From: Salinisphaera sp.
GTDB lineage: Bacteria; Pseudomonadota; Gammaproteobacteria; Nevskiales; Salinisphaeraceae
Direction of reading: 5' to 3'
Assembly: GCF_002729955.1 (NCBI RefSeq)
Contig: NZ_PBYA01000004.1
Location: forward strand, 75,503 to 139,502
Length of the DNA stretch: 64,000 nucleotides
Shown one piece after another: positions 18,044 to 26,696 of this stretch. Numbering within the stretch: position 1 is the first letter of the stretch; the number at the start of each line of letters is the position of its first letter. The notes below the pieces were generated by a model. It searched no databases. It was not told the origin of the DNA and worked only from the letters and a program-made list of their open reading frames with translations. The position numbers and the translations under genes are program-made.

Positions 18044-19546
18044 TTACACCAGCCGGTGGTCGTCGCGCTTGAAGTTTTCGGCCATGCGGCGGTAGGTGAA
18101 CGTAAAGCCGGGAAACATGGCCGTCACCCGGCCCGATTCGCTCTTGTACCAGCTGTTACAGCCGCCGGTATGCCAGACGGTCTGCGCCATTTCGTCGTGA
18201 ATCTTCGCGGTATAACGCGCCTCGGCTTCGGGGGTGACCTCGATCTGGCCGGCGTCGCTTTTCAGCACTTTCTCCACGCACTGGATGATGTATTTCAGCT
18301 GCGATTCGATCATGAAGATATGCGAGGTATGGCCGATGCCGGTGTTTGGCCCGGTGCCGATGAACAGATTGGGAAAACCCGGAATTGCGGTACCGAGATA
18401 GGCCCGCGGATAGTCGGCCCAGAAATCGGCCAGCGTCTTGCCGTTGCGACCGATCACGGGGTAGGAAATCATGCCGTCGGTCGCGTCGTAGCCGGTAGAC
18501 CAGACGATGCAGTCCAGTTCGAGTTCACTGCCCTGCTTGGTGCGAATGCCTGTGGGCGTGACTTCCTCGATGCCATCTTCCGCGTCGTGCAGGGTGACGT
18601 TGTCGCGCATGAGCGCGGGATAAAGCGTGTTGGACAGGATGATGCGCTTGCAGCCGATGGTGAAATCCGGCGTGAGCTTGGCCCGCAGTTCGTCGTCGGG
18701 CACCTGTTCCTTGAGGTGTTTATCAGCTTTTCGCTGGGCGATCAGGTCGAGCATGGTGCGCGAATACTTGAAGCCGATAATCCGCGACTCCAGCCCCCAG
18801 TAGATGGCGGTGCGTACCGCCTTGTAGACGGGTTTGATCGCCAATAGCCGCTGGGTGAGCGGGCCAAACCGTCGATCCGGTCGCGGGATGACCCAGTGCG
18901 GGCTGCGCTGGAAGACGTGCAGCTCGGCCACCTCGGGCGCAATCGCCGGAATGATCTGGGCAGCACTCGCCCCGCTGCCGATAATGGCCAGGCGCTTGCC
19001 GCGATGGTCGAAGTCGTGGTTCCAGTCGTTGGTATGAAAGGCCTCGCCCTGAAAACGATCGCGACCCGGGAAGTCCGGCACCACCGGTGTCGACAGCGGC
19101 CCGGAGGCGTTGATGAGCACACGGGCACGAATCTTCGGGCGGCCGGACACGTGGATATACCAAACGTCCTCGCCCTCCTGCCATGCCACCTGTTCGACGT
19201 TGTGCGACACACGTGTTTTCTCGCGCAGGCCGTATTTTTCGATCACGTGGGCGGTGTATTCGGCCAGCTCCTCGCGTTTGGCGAACATCTGGGTCCAGGG
19301 CCAGGGCTCGAACGACAGGGAATACAGCGGCGACTGCACGTCCACGGCCGCGCCGGGATAGCTGTTCTGCTGCCAGGTGCCGCCCATGAAATCGCGCCGC
19401 TCGAGCATCAGGAAGTCGTCGATATCGCGCCGCATGAGGTTCACCGCCGCGGCCTGACCGCCGAAGCCGGTGCCAATGATCACGACCGGCCAGATGCGCT
19501 CTTCGAGCGAACCCGCTTCCGCCGCGGCGACATTGTTGCTATCCAT
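18044..19546 (-). CDS. flavin-containing monooxygenase, Baeyer-Villiger type
   Basis: A 500-residue FAD/NADPH enzyme. The FAD-binding motif is GTGFGGQ (about residues 26-32) and the NADPH-binding motif is GSGASA (about 192-197). Between them FQGEAFHTNDW matches the FxGxxxHxxxW fingerprint that defines Baeyer-Villiger monooxygenases and related FMOs. Such enzymes insert oxygen into ketones to give esters or lactones; the natural substrate is unknown. ATG 19546 has an AGGAG ribosome site eight bases upstream. No clear partner gene such as an esterase adjoins it. Confidence 0.88.
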   Translation of the reverse strand: MDSNNVAAAEAGSLEERIWPVVIIGTGFGGQAAAVNLMRRDIDDFLMLERRDFMGGTWQQNSYPGAAVDVQSPLYSLSFEPWPWTQMFAKREELAEYTAHVIEKYGLREKTRVSHNVEQVAWQEGEDVWYIHVSGRPKIRARVLINASGPLSTPVVPDFPGRDRFQGEAFHTNDWNHDFDHRGKRLAIIGSGASAAQIIPAIAPEVAELHVFQRSPHWVIPRPDRRFGPLTQRLLAIKPVYKAVRTAIYWGLESRIIGFKYSRTMLDLIAQRKADKHLKEQVPDDELRAKLTPDFTIGCKRIILSNTLYPALMRDNVTLHDAEDGIEEVTPTGIRTKQGSELELDCIVWSTGYDATDGMISYPVIGRNGKTLADFWADYPRAYLGTAIPGFPNLFIGTGPNTGIGHTSHIFMIESQLKYIIQCVEKVLKSDAGQIEVTPEAEARYTAKIHDEMAQTVWHTGGCNSWYKSESGRVTAMFPGFTFTYRRMAENFKRDDHRLV

Positions 19547-19989
19547 GCGCGTTCTCCTATTGTTCTAGCGGCCGTTTCGCAGCCGACTGGCGCCGCAAGC
19601 TCAGCTTACAGCGTCAGGGGTCGCTGTAGTCGAAAGACGGCACGGCCCATCACATCGAGCATGAGCTCAGGCTTGGGCCTTATTTTTAAAAACGCGCCGC
19701 CACGCCCTGCTAGTTACCGCGGTGGGCACGACAAGGCCATGCAAAAGCAAGGGCGTTTTGGCCAAATGAGGCTTGGGCCTTGCCGAGCGCCCTAGCGCCG
19801 TATCTTACGGTTTTTATACAAACTTCTAGTGACCGAACGCCTGTTTTACGCGCAACTTCTCGCATTCCAGGGCGGCGGCGTTTTGCTCCGGCTCAAGTAT
19901 TCCCCAGGAAGAGCCGATGTTGGCGTTGTGCGCCAGATAAAACCACAGGCCCAAACCGGGCACCGGCGCTGCAAGGGAGGATTCAAGCC
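19547..19989. other. intergenic region upstream of the PAS-PAS chemoreceptor
   Basis: Between two divergent genes, this 443-bp stretch holds the 13-bp direct repeat pair at 19669 and 19769 (listed separately) and otherwise no gene that I can support. An in-frame extension of the chemoreceptor through this region would be Arg/Pro-rich and lacks a ribosome site. Confidence 0.5.
19669..19781. repeat. 13-bp direct repeats exactly 100 bp apart
   Basis: AGGCTTGGGCCTT occurs at 19669-19681 and again at 19769-19781. The enclosed segment includes an imperfect inverted pair (AAAACGC near 19690 and GCGTTTT near 19754), so the unit could be a small mobile or REP-like relic. The core GGGCC content makes chance similarity possible, but the exact 13-base match is notable. 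Confidence 0.5.
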
Positions 19990-21420
19990 GTGTTCAGATC
20001 GGGGGCGTCGTGCCATCAAACCGCGCTAATCAAGGCGATTCATCGTTCCATGGCCGTGATCGAATTCGATCCGCAGGGCACGATACTGTGTGCCAATACG
20101 GCCTTTCTGGAAACCACCGGCTATAGCGCCGAGGCGCTCATCGGCCAGCATCACAGCCTGCTTTGTTCTCGTGAATACGCGCAAAGCGCGGATTATGCAG
20201 CGTTCTGGGCGCGGCTTCGCGAAGGCGAGTTCGTCAACGGCCGTTGCGAACGGTTGACCCAGGCCGGCGAGCGCCTGTGGCTGGAGGCGTCTTATAACCC
20301 CATCCACGACCGGCGCGGGCGCGTCGTTCGCGTGATCAAGATCGCGACCGATATCACGGAGAAGGTTCGCGAAGAACAGGAAGTCAGCCGACGACTGCGG
20401 GCCATCAACCGCTCCATGGCGGTCATCGAATTCACGCCGAGCGGACACATCCTGACCGCCAACGACAACTTTCTGGCCACCGTGGGCTATACGCTGGATG
20501 AGATTGTTGGTGCCCATCACCGCATCTTCTGCGGTCGCGAATTGGCCGGCAGCGCGGAGTATCGCGACTTCTGGGCGAAGCTCAACGAGGGCAAGTTCAT
20601 GGCGGGGCAGTTCAAGCGCTACGACCACGCCGGCCGGGTGCTGTGGCTGGAAGCCACCTACAACCCGATCTTTGACGAAGACGGCCAACTCTACAAAATC
20701 ATCAAGTTCGCCAGCGACATCACCGAGCGCGTCGACCGCGAAAGCGAAAGCATACGCACCGCCTGCCGTATTTCCGCCGACACGGAAACCGAAGCCGGCG
20801 AGGGCCAGCGCGTTATCGACGATACGGTATGCGAGATTCGCAACATGGCCGATCAGATCAGCGTCACCTCGAATTTGCTCGGCGAACTGGCCGGGCAGAC
20901 GGATGCCATCACGACCATTGTGGAAACCATTCGCTCGATTGCGTCGCAAACCAATATGCTTTCGCTGAACGCCGCTGTTGAAGCCGCGCGGGCCGGCGAG
21001 CACGGCCGCGGCTTTTCCGTGGTCGCCCACGAAGTACGCCAGCTGGCGCACAGAACCGCAGAAGCGGCGAGCGAAATTTCGCAGATGATCGGCAAGCTGC
21101 AGACACTTTCCAACGACGCCACGGGCAGCATGCAAAACTGTCGCGGCAGCGTCGACCGAGGTGTGGATATGGCACGCCACGCCGGCGAAGCCATCGTACG
21201 CATCAGCGACTGTACCAACGGGCTGGTGACCGCGGTGCGCAACATGGCCACCACGGCCGATATCGACGATGCGCATGCCCAGCAGGGACTGCAAGGCATC
21301 GTTGCCGACGGTATACAGCCCCAGCATACGGCGGCGAACCATGCCGACGTCGGCCGTGCCGGCGCGACCGTCGAACCCCGCAAATTCAGCCATACGAATC
21401 CCGCACGCTTGGCCTCATGA
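19990..21420 (+). CDS. cytosolic PAS-PAS chemoreceptor (BdlA-like)
   Basis: A 476-residue soluble receptor with no membrane segment. PAS1 (about residues 15-130) and PAS2 (about 140-250) are near-duplicates, each with a RSMAVIEF start and LWLEA(S/T)YNPI core. The MCP signalling hairpin follows ([22 protein letters not shown], then [20 protein letters not shown]). Architecture and the RSMAVIEF start match BdlA of Pseudomonas, which couples cyclic di-GMP to biofilm dispersal. I choose GTG 19990 because GGGAGG lies ten bases upstream (19975-19980) and the PAS domain begins just after. The nearby diguanylate cyclase makes a cyclic di-GMP link plausible but unproven. Confidence 0.8.
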   Translation: MFRSGASCHQTALIKAIHRSMAVIEFDPQGTILCANTAFLETTGYSAEALIGQHHSLLCSREYAQSADYAAFWARLREGEFVNGRCERLTQAGERLWLEASYNPIHDRRGRVVRVIKIATDITEKVREEQEVSRRLRAINRSMAVIEFTPSGHILTANDNFLATVGYTLDEIVGAHHRIFCGRELAGSAEYRDFWAKLNEGKFMAGQFKRYDHAGRVLWLEATYNPIFDEDGQLYKIIKFASDITERVDRESESIRTACRISADTETEAGEGQRVIDDTVCEIRNMADQISVTSNLLGELAGQTDAITTIVETIRSIASQTNMLSLNAAVEAARAGEHGRGFSVVAHEVRQLAHRTAEAASEISQMIGKLQTLSNDATGSMQNCRGSVDRGVDMARHAGEAIVRISDCTNGLVTAVRNMATTADIDDAHAQQGLQGIVADGIQPQHTAANHADVGRAGATVEPRKFSHTNPARLAS

Positions 21421-21780
21421 AAGGCGCATGACCTCGCCGGGCGGGCTGTGATCGGTTCGCCCACATGTGCGCGGCCCGAACTGACTCTCGAACGCGCCAA
21501 AGCCCGTCTTGCGCGCCCGCAACGCTTGCCAGCCTGCCCGCTCGGGTGGGTGCCGCTTTGTATCGAGCGGCGAAGCCTTTTAAAACCCCATGGGGCGCGG
21601 CCCCGCGGCCCCGCGGCCCCGCGGCCACGCGGCCACGCGGCCACGCGGCCACGCCCAGGAAAACGCCCGGCCCCATGGCGAGGTTTTCGGTGTGCTTGTG
21701 TCATCCGCGGGCCATATCCCTGTCATGACGCCCGCGAATAATCGGTGCTTATTCGCAGACCGCTGGCACGGGGACCGAAC
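21421..21780. other. intergenic region with octamer tandem repeat
   Basis: This 360-bp GC-rich gap between the chemoreceptor and the phosphoesterase holds the tandem octamer array at 21601-21656 and a CCCCATGGGG palindrome just before it. No coding sequence is supported. Confidence 0.5.
21601..21656. repeat. tandem repeat of a GC-rich octamer, about seven units
   Basis: Three copies of CCCCGCGG are followed directly by three copies of CCACGCGG and a seventh degenerate unit, CCACGCCC. The 8-base period is not a multiple of three, and the array lies outside any supported gene. It is a candidate slipped-strand length-variable locus 125 bases before the phosphoesterase start. Confidence 0.85.
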
Positions 21781-23721
21781 ATGGGCCGATTACGCTACTT
21801 CTACGAGGCGACGTTTTTCATCATCCTGCTGGCCCTGGCCGGCTGCTCGGACGATGTCGAGCAACGCGAGACGACGACCGAAGTCCCGGTGGAACTGAAT
21901 GCCGAGAACCGCTTCCTGAGCGCACCGTTTCTCCAGATGCCGGCTCGCGACAGCGTAAAGGTGGTCTGGTTTACCTCGTTCGAAGGCCGCGACCACACCC
22001 TGCACTACGCCGACGAAAACACGGCGAGTGCCGAAACGCTGAAGATGTCGCGGATGATGGAAGACGCACAGTCGAACCAGCTCGGCCGCGAGTACGAACA
22101 GCCGACCCGCCGCGATGTGTTTCGCCACGAGGCCACCGCGCGCAATCTGACCCCGGCCCGGGTGGATTACTATGTCACCAGCGTCGACGCCAATGGCCAT
22201 ACCCACAAAAGCGAGACCTTCACGCTCGCGCCCGCGCCGCTGACCGACCAGCCGCTCAAGATTCTTCTTACCTCCGACCTGCAGCTCAAGAAGAACGCGC
22301 CGGCGAACTACCAGAAGGTGGTGGAAACCGTGGGCGTACCCGACGCGGTGTTCTTTGCCGGCGATCTGGTCAACGTGCCCGACCGCGCCTCCGAATGGTT
22401 CGACAATGCGAGCGAGAACGCGCCGTCGTTCTTCCCCTCGCTACAGGGGCGGTATCAGCAATACCGGCCCGGCTTTGCCTACAACGGCGGCGAAATTCTG
22501 CAGCACGCGCCCCTGTTCGCCACGATCGGCAATCACGAAGTGATGGGTCGATTCACCTTCGACGAGGCCGCTGACGATACCGATTACAGCCTGGGCGGCG
22601 CCTTCAACGCCCCGCAGCCCGAATGGTATGCCCGGGTGGCCTACGAGCAGGTCAAAGATCGCGTCAATCCGACCGGCGACGCGGCCATCAAGGCCCACTG
22701 GATTGCCGACCAGTCGCACAACCAGCAAAGCTATCGCGAACTGTTCACCTTCCCCGACGACAGCCCCGGCGGCGAAGATTTCTACGCCATCGCGTTCGGC
22801 GACGTGTTTCTTATCTCCATGAACGTGTCACGCATCTGGCGCGGCTGGAACGTTGGCGACGACCAGAGCGGCAAGTTCAAGGAAGCAGTGAGCAACCTCG
22901 ACAAGCCCGACGCCTGGGGCTTTGGCGAATTCCTGTTCGAGCGCTTCGACAAGGAATCCGAACAATACGCCTGGCTCGAGGGCGTGCTCGAAAGCGATGC
23001 CTTCAAACAGGCCCGCTACAAGGTGGTCATGGCCCATCAGGGCGTGTTCGGCCTGGGCGACAACACCCTGCCGGTGCTGGCCCAGCCGCTCATGCAGCTT
23101 GTCGAAACCATCAACGGCACCGAATCGATCACCGAGCTGACCTTCCCGTTAAGCGACGCCCAATGGACCAACCAGGTCCAGCCGCTGCTCGCATCCGATA
23201 CGCTCACTGAAATCCGCTATCAGTATCCTTTGGAACAGGATATCTGGCGTCGCGATATCGAGCCGCTGCTGGTGGAAAACGGCGTCGATCTGGTGCATAT
23301 CGGCCATTCACACCTGTGGAACCGGGCCCAGGTGGGTGGCATGCACTATCTGGAAACCTCCAACGTCGGCAACAGCTACGGCGCCTACTACGAAGACCCG
23401 AACGGCGTCTACACCAACGACGTACGCGCCAGCTATGCCAACTTCTGGGACGACGTGAACGGCCCCAACCCGCGCTGGCGCATCGAAGACTACCCGCCGA
23501 GCGGCGACCCGCAGGGCCGCGAGATGATCACGCCCAACATCGCCAGCCCCATGAGCCGGGTTAACGAAAACTACGGGCCGCTGCCGTTCGTTGCCAGTAA
23601 CGAACTCAGCGTGTTTTCGATCCTCGATACCGGCACAGGCACGGTGAAAAGCTATGTCTTCGATCCGTCAAATCTCGACGGCGAAGTCGAGCTGTTCGAC
23701 GAGTTCTCGCTGGCGAATTAG
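21781..23721 (+). CDS. metallophosphoesterase lipoprotein
   Basis: A 646-residue predicted lipoprotein. The start ATG 21781 gives a signal peptide ending in the lipobox LALAGC with the modified Cys at residue 21. A purple-acid-phosphatase-like N-terminal beta domain (KVVWFTSFEGRDHTLHYADE) precedes the calcineurin-type core: SDLQ, FAGDLVN, GNHEVMG, MAHQGVFG and HIGHSHLW, which together supply two-metal-site ligands. Many such enzymes hydrolyse phosphate mono- or diesters at the cell surface. The substrate is unknown. A perfect 11-bp stem hairpin follows the stop. Confidence 0.82.
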   Translation: MGRLRYFYEATFFIILLALAGCSDDVEQRETTTEVPVELNAENRFLSAPFLQMPARDSVKVVWFTSFEGRDHTLHYADENTASAETLKMSRMMEDAQSNQLGREYEQPTRRDVFRHEATARNLTPARVDYYVTSVDANGHTHKSETFTLAPAPLTDQPLKILLTSDLQLKKNAPANYQKVVETVGVPDAVFFAGDLVNVPDRASEWFDNASENAPSFFPSLQGRYQQYRPGFAYNGGEILQHAPLFATIGNHEVMGRFTFDEAADDTDYSLGGAFNAPQPEWYARVAYEQVKDRVNPTGDAAIKAHWIADQSHNQQSYRELFTFPDDSPGGEDFYAIAFGDVFLISMNVSRIWRGWNVGDDQSGKFKEAVSNLDKPDAWGFGEFLFERFDKESEQYAWLEGVLESDAFKQARYKVVMAHQGVFGLGDNTLPVLAQPLMQLVETINGTESITELTFPLSDAQWTNQVQPLLASDTLTEIRYQYPLEQDIWRRDIEPLLVENGVDLVHIGHSHLWNRAQVGGMHYLETSNVGNSYGAYYEDPNGVYTNDVRASYANFWDDVNGPNPRWRIEDYPPSGDPQGREMITPNIASPMSRVNENYGPLPFVASNELSVFSILDTGTGTVKSYVFDPSNLDGEVELFDEFSLAN

Positions 23722-23744
23722 CGAGAGCGCGCTGGCCCATGATG

Positions 23745-23770
23745 AAACGCCGGGGCCTTCCCCGGCGTTT
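23745..23770 (+). terminator. hairpin after the phosphoesterase gene
   Basis: AAACGCCGGGG (23745-23755) pairs perfectly with CCCCGGCGTTT (23760-23770) around the loop CCTT. Only TTT closes the 3-prime arm, so it may act in both directions because the opposite arm also starts with AAA. Confidence 0.7.
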
Positions 23771-24419
23771 GCTTAAAGCAGCGAACCAATGGCGCGCTAT
23801 TCGATGGTAGAAGGCTTTACCTACTAAGCACCCGCGCCGACGGCGGTCCATGATGATCTCCTCCGGCGGGCTGACCAACCGCGTGGATCGGCTGGCCAAG
23901 GCCAACCTCGTGGAACGGCGCCGCAGCACGGAAGATCGGCGCGGCGTCATCGTGGAACTGACACCCGCCGGCTTCGACATGATCGAGGAAATGCTGACCG
24001 TGCATGTGGACCGGCAGACCAACATGCTGACCGGGCTGTCTAAAACCGAAGTCGAGCAACTCGATCAACTCCTCTCCCGTCTTGTGGACTCGATCAACCG
24101 AGAGCACGAGAAATAGTCCCGGCAATTTTTTCTGCACATACCTTGAGGCGTTGCGACGCAACTGCCTACGGCCTCACCGCCAAAACCCTCTGTTCGAGGC
24201 ATTACGCAAGCAGACCTAGACAAAAGTAGGATGTTCGCTTAATGATTGCCCACGAAAACGCTTGGCTTATCTCGCGCCTCGAGAGGCTCTAGAACACCGC
24301 TGCGATGTCGCAGTCGGAGCTTGAACCCACCGTGTCCAGGGCAAGCAGGCGCCGATATTCGGAAGACCTCGCGCCCAGAGCAAGTTGTTCGCACAAGAAA
24401 ACGGACTGGGGAGCTGGCT
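23771..24419. other. largely non-coding stretch with one gene remnant
   Basis: Apart from the MarR remnant at 23850-24116, this 649-bp stretch shows no intact gene. The segment 24117-24419 contains an Arg/Pro-rich in-frame extension of the next gene, which I do not regard as coding. Confidence 0.45.
23850..24116 (+). pseudogene. MarR-family regulator, N-terminally truncated remnant
   Basis: The 88 residues match the second half of MarR/SlyA regulators: the recognition helix segment (MISSGGLTNRVDRL), the wing (LVERRRSTEDRRGVIVELT) and the C-terminal dimer helices. The first 50-60 residues of the family are missing. The same frame has a stop at 23808-23810, and the space upstream is taken by the phosphoesterase gene and its terminator, so the front half is not recoverable in any frame. 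No ribosome site precedes the MM pair at 23850. Confidence 0.75.
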
Positions 24420-26462
24420 TTGAAACACGTCATTTCCGTCTCGATGGGACCGTCCGCGCAGGACTATTCCCTTAAAACCAAATTTTTGGGGAAGGACTTC
24501 ACCGTCACCCGCCAGGGCGCGGGCGGCGACGAAGATCGCGCCTGGGATCTGCTACGCCGCGCGCAGTCCCACGCCGATGCGGTGGGGCTGGGGCTGAGCC
24601 GCGATTACTGCGATGTGGGCACGCGGCGTTTCGTGGATAAAGACAAGCTGCTCAAGGTGGTAACACGGGTACCGGCGACCACCGGCGCGCATCTGCGTCG
24701 CGTGCTGCAGCTGCGCGCGGTGCGCCATGTGCATAAGACGTTGGGCAGCTACTTCAACAACAGCCGCGTGTTGTTCATGTCCGGCAGGGTGAACTACGAC
24801 ATCGCCGTCGAGATGTCGCAGTACACGCCCAATTTGAGTTTTGCCGACGCACTGTTACAGACCGGCACGCCCACCATGTTGTCGTCTCTGGCACAGCTGG
24901 AACTGTTCGCCACCGGCAGCACCATGGCCAACGGCATCTGGGCGACACGCAAGCTAGGCGCGGTGCTGCCCAGACTGGCGAAGATCAAGCAGCGCCTGCT
25001 GGCCCAGGAAATGGCCAAGTCGCATGTGATTGTCGGCGCGATCGAGGATATCCGATCCTTTGCTGGCGACGGCAATCTAAAGGGCAAGACCCTGCTCAGC
25101 TCGGCGATCGATGAACAGAGCCTGGCCTGGCTGAAGGCACAGGAGGTCAATCTCGCGATCGATATCTGCCCGCAGCCGTTCAAGCAAGTGGTCGACGTCG
25201 ACGTGATCGAGGCGATGATCCTTGCGGCGACCGGGCTCGAGCCGCAGGAGCTCTCGGACGAAACACGTGCCGGCATCATCGACGAGCTGGAGCTCACCGC
25301 GCAGCTGCTGCACCCCACCGGGCACTTCCGCAACGTGCGCCGGTTCGCGTTCATTATCCATCCGCTCAGCCAGCAAGCGATCCGGAAGGGCTTACCGCTG
25401 CTACCGAAATCCACGCCCAAGCGCCTGATGGATCAGGTCGAAAAAGCCGCTGCCATGTTACCGCCGATGGAGTACTGCAAGATGACGAACATCGTCTCGC
25501 CGACCGGCGCGGAAGCGGAGGGCTGGCTGATTGCGGTAGGTGGCACGCCCAAGGAGATGCTTGCCCGTAGCCCCGAATTCACCTATCGCCGGCTGCTCGC
25601 GGCCGCGGACAAGGCACAGAAAATGGGCGCTCAAATCATCGGCCTGGGCGCATTTACGAAGGTTGTCGGTGACGCGGGCATGACCGTGGCCCAGCGCGCG
25701 AACCTGCCGGTGACCACCGGCAATAGTTACTCGGCGTCCGGCGCGCTATGGGCCGCCGCCGACGCGATGCGCCGCATGGGCCTGGTGGAAGCGCCGAAAG
25801 GCGGCCGCGTAAAGGCCAAGGCCATGGTGATCGGCGCGACCGGGTCGATCGGCTCGGTGAGCGCGCGCCTGCTGGCGATGACGTTCGACGAGCTCTATCT
25901 CGCCGGCCGCGATCAGGACAAGCTTGAGGCGCTGAAAGCATCCATCCTCGAAGAGACGCCCGAGGCGAAAGTGGTCGCGGCGGCCGACTATGAAGCGCAT
26001 TTAGCCGAGATGGATATGATCGTCACCACGACCTCGGGCGCCGGCAAGAAGGTGCTGGACATCACCGCGGTCAAACCCGGCTGCGTAATCACCGACGTGG
26101 CCCGCCCGCTCGACCTGCCGCCCGAGGAATGCGCCAAGCGCCCGGACGTTCTGGTGATCGAATCCGGCGAAATCGAACTGCCCTCCAAGGTCCGCGGCCT
26201 ACGCGATATCGCCCTGCCGGAAAACATCGTTTATGCCTGTCTCGCAGAGACCATCGTGCTGGCGTTGGAAGGCCGCTTCGAAGCGTTCACGGTCGGCCGC
26301 GATACCGAGTGGCGCAAGGTCAAGGAGATTTACAAGCTCGGCCTCAAGCACGGCATGAAGCTGGCCCCGATCGCGGGCGTGAACGGCGTTTATACGGACG
26401 AGGATATCGCCAGGGTCGTCGAACTGGCGCGCGAACGGCGCATGACTTGGAAGTCCGGCTAG
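24420..26462 (+). CDS. acyl-ACP-reductase-like dehydrogenase with extra N-terminal domain
   Basis: A 680-residue protein. Residues about 350-680 resemble cyanobacterial long-chain acyl-ACP reductase (AAR) and COG5322: a TYRRLLAAADKAQKMGAQIIGLGAFTK segment, TTGNSYSA, the Rossmann motif GATGSIG (about 473-479), ADMIVTTTS-type and DVARPLDLPP stretches, and the closing ENIVYACLAETIVLALEGRFEAFTVGR. AAR reduces acyl-ACP to fatty aldehyde. A cysteine lies in MEYCKMTNI near 355. Residues 1-340 match nothing I recognise. I choose TTG 24420 because GGGGAG sits seven bases upstream and the preceding frame is Arg-rich; ATG 24444 is the alternative. The enzymatic role is inference. Confidence 0.62.
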   Translation: MKHVISVSMGPSAQDYSLKTKFLGKDFTVTRQGAGGDEDRAWDLLRRAQSHADAVGLGLSRDYCDVGTRRFVDKDKLLKVVTRVPATTGAHLRRVLQLRAVRHVHKTLGSYFNNSRVLFMSGRVNYDIAVEMSQYTPNLSFADALLQTGTPTMLSSLAQLELFATGSTMANGIWATRKLGAVLPRLAKIKQRLLAQEMAKSHVIVGAIEDIRSFAGDGNLKGKTLLSSAIDEQSLAWLKAQEVNLAIDICPQPFKQVVDVDVIEAMILAATGLEPQELSDETRAGIIDELELTAQLLHPTGHFRNVRRFAFIIHPLSQQAIRKGLPLLPKSTPKRLMDQVEKAAAMLPPMEYCKMTNIVSPTGAEAEGWLIAVGGTPKEMLARSPEFTYRRLLAAADKAQKMGAQIIGLGAFTKVVGDAGMTVAQRANLPVTTGNSYSASGALWAAADAMRRMGLVEAPKGGRVKAKAMVIGATGSIGSVSARLLAMTFDELYLAGRDQDKLEALKASILEETPEAKVVAAADYEAHLAEMDMIVTTTSGAGKKVLDITAVKPGCVITDVARPLDLPPEECAKRPDVLVIESGEIELPSKVRGLRDIALPENIVYACLAETIVLALEGRFEAFTVGRDTEWRKVKEIYKLGLKHGMKLAPIAGVNGVYTDEDIARVVELARERRMTWKSG

Positions 26463-26696
26463 GGGCTGCGACCAGACTGGCCGGACATCTCGCGATCTGA
26501 CCAGATCCCTGGGGACAGGGTGCTTCATTACGGATTGCGGAAACCAATTAGCCCAAGGCTTTGAGCCGGCGCCACGAATTCGACATACAACACCCGAATG
26601 ACCCTGTATCGCGGGGCAGTACGGCTTTACCGGGATGGCCAGTGGCGGCGAGGCTCGACAACCGAATCGTCGTTGCCGCGCCGCCTGAGCCTACAC

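Noticed and set aside
20026..21393. 455-codon open frame on the minus strand
   Set aside because: Antisense shadow of the PAS-PAS receptor, repeated because the PAS domains are duplicated.
24246..24419. N-terminal extension of the AAR-like protein
   Set aside because: Arg/Ser/Pro-rich and without a ribosome site, while TTG 24420 has GGGGAG at good spacing.
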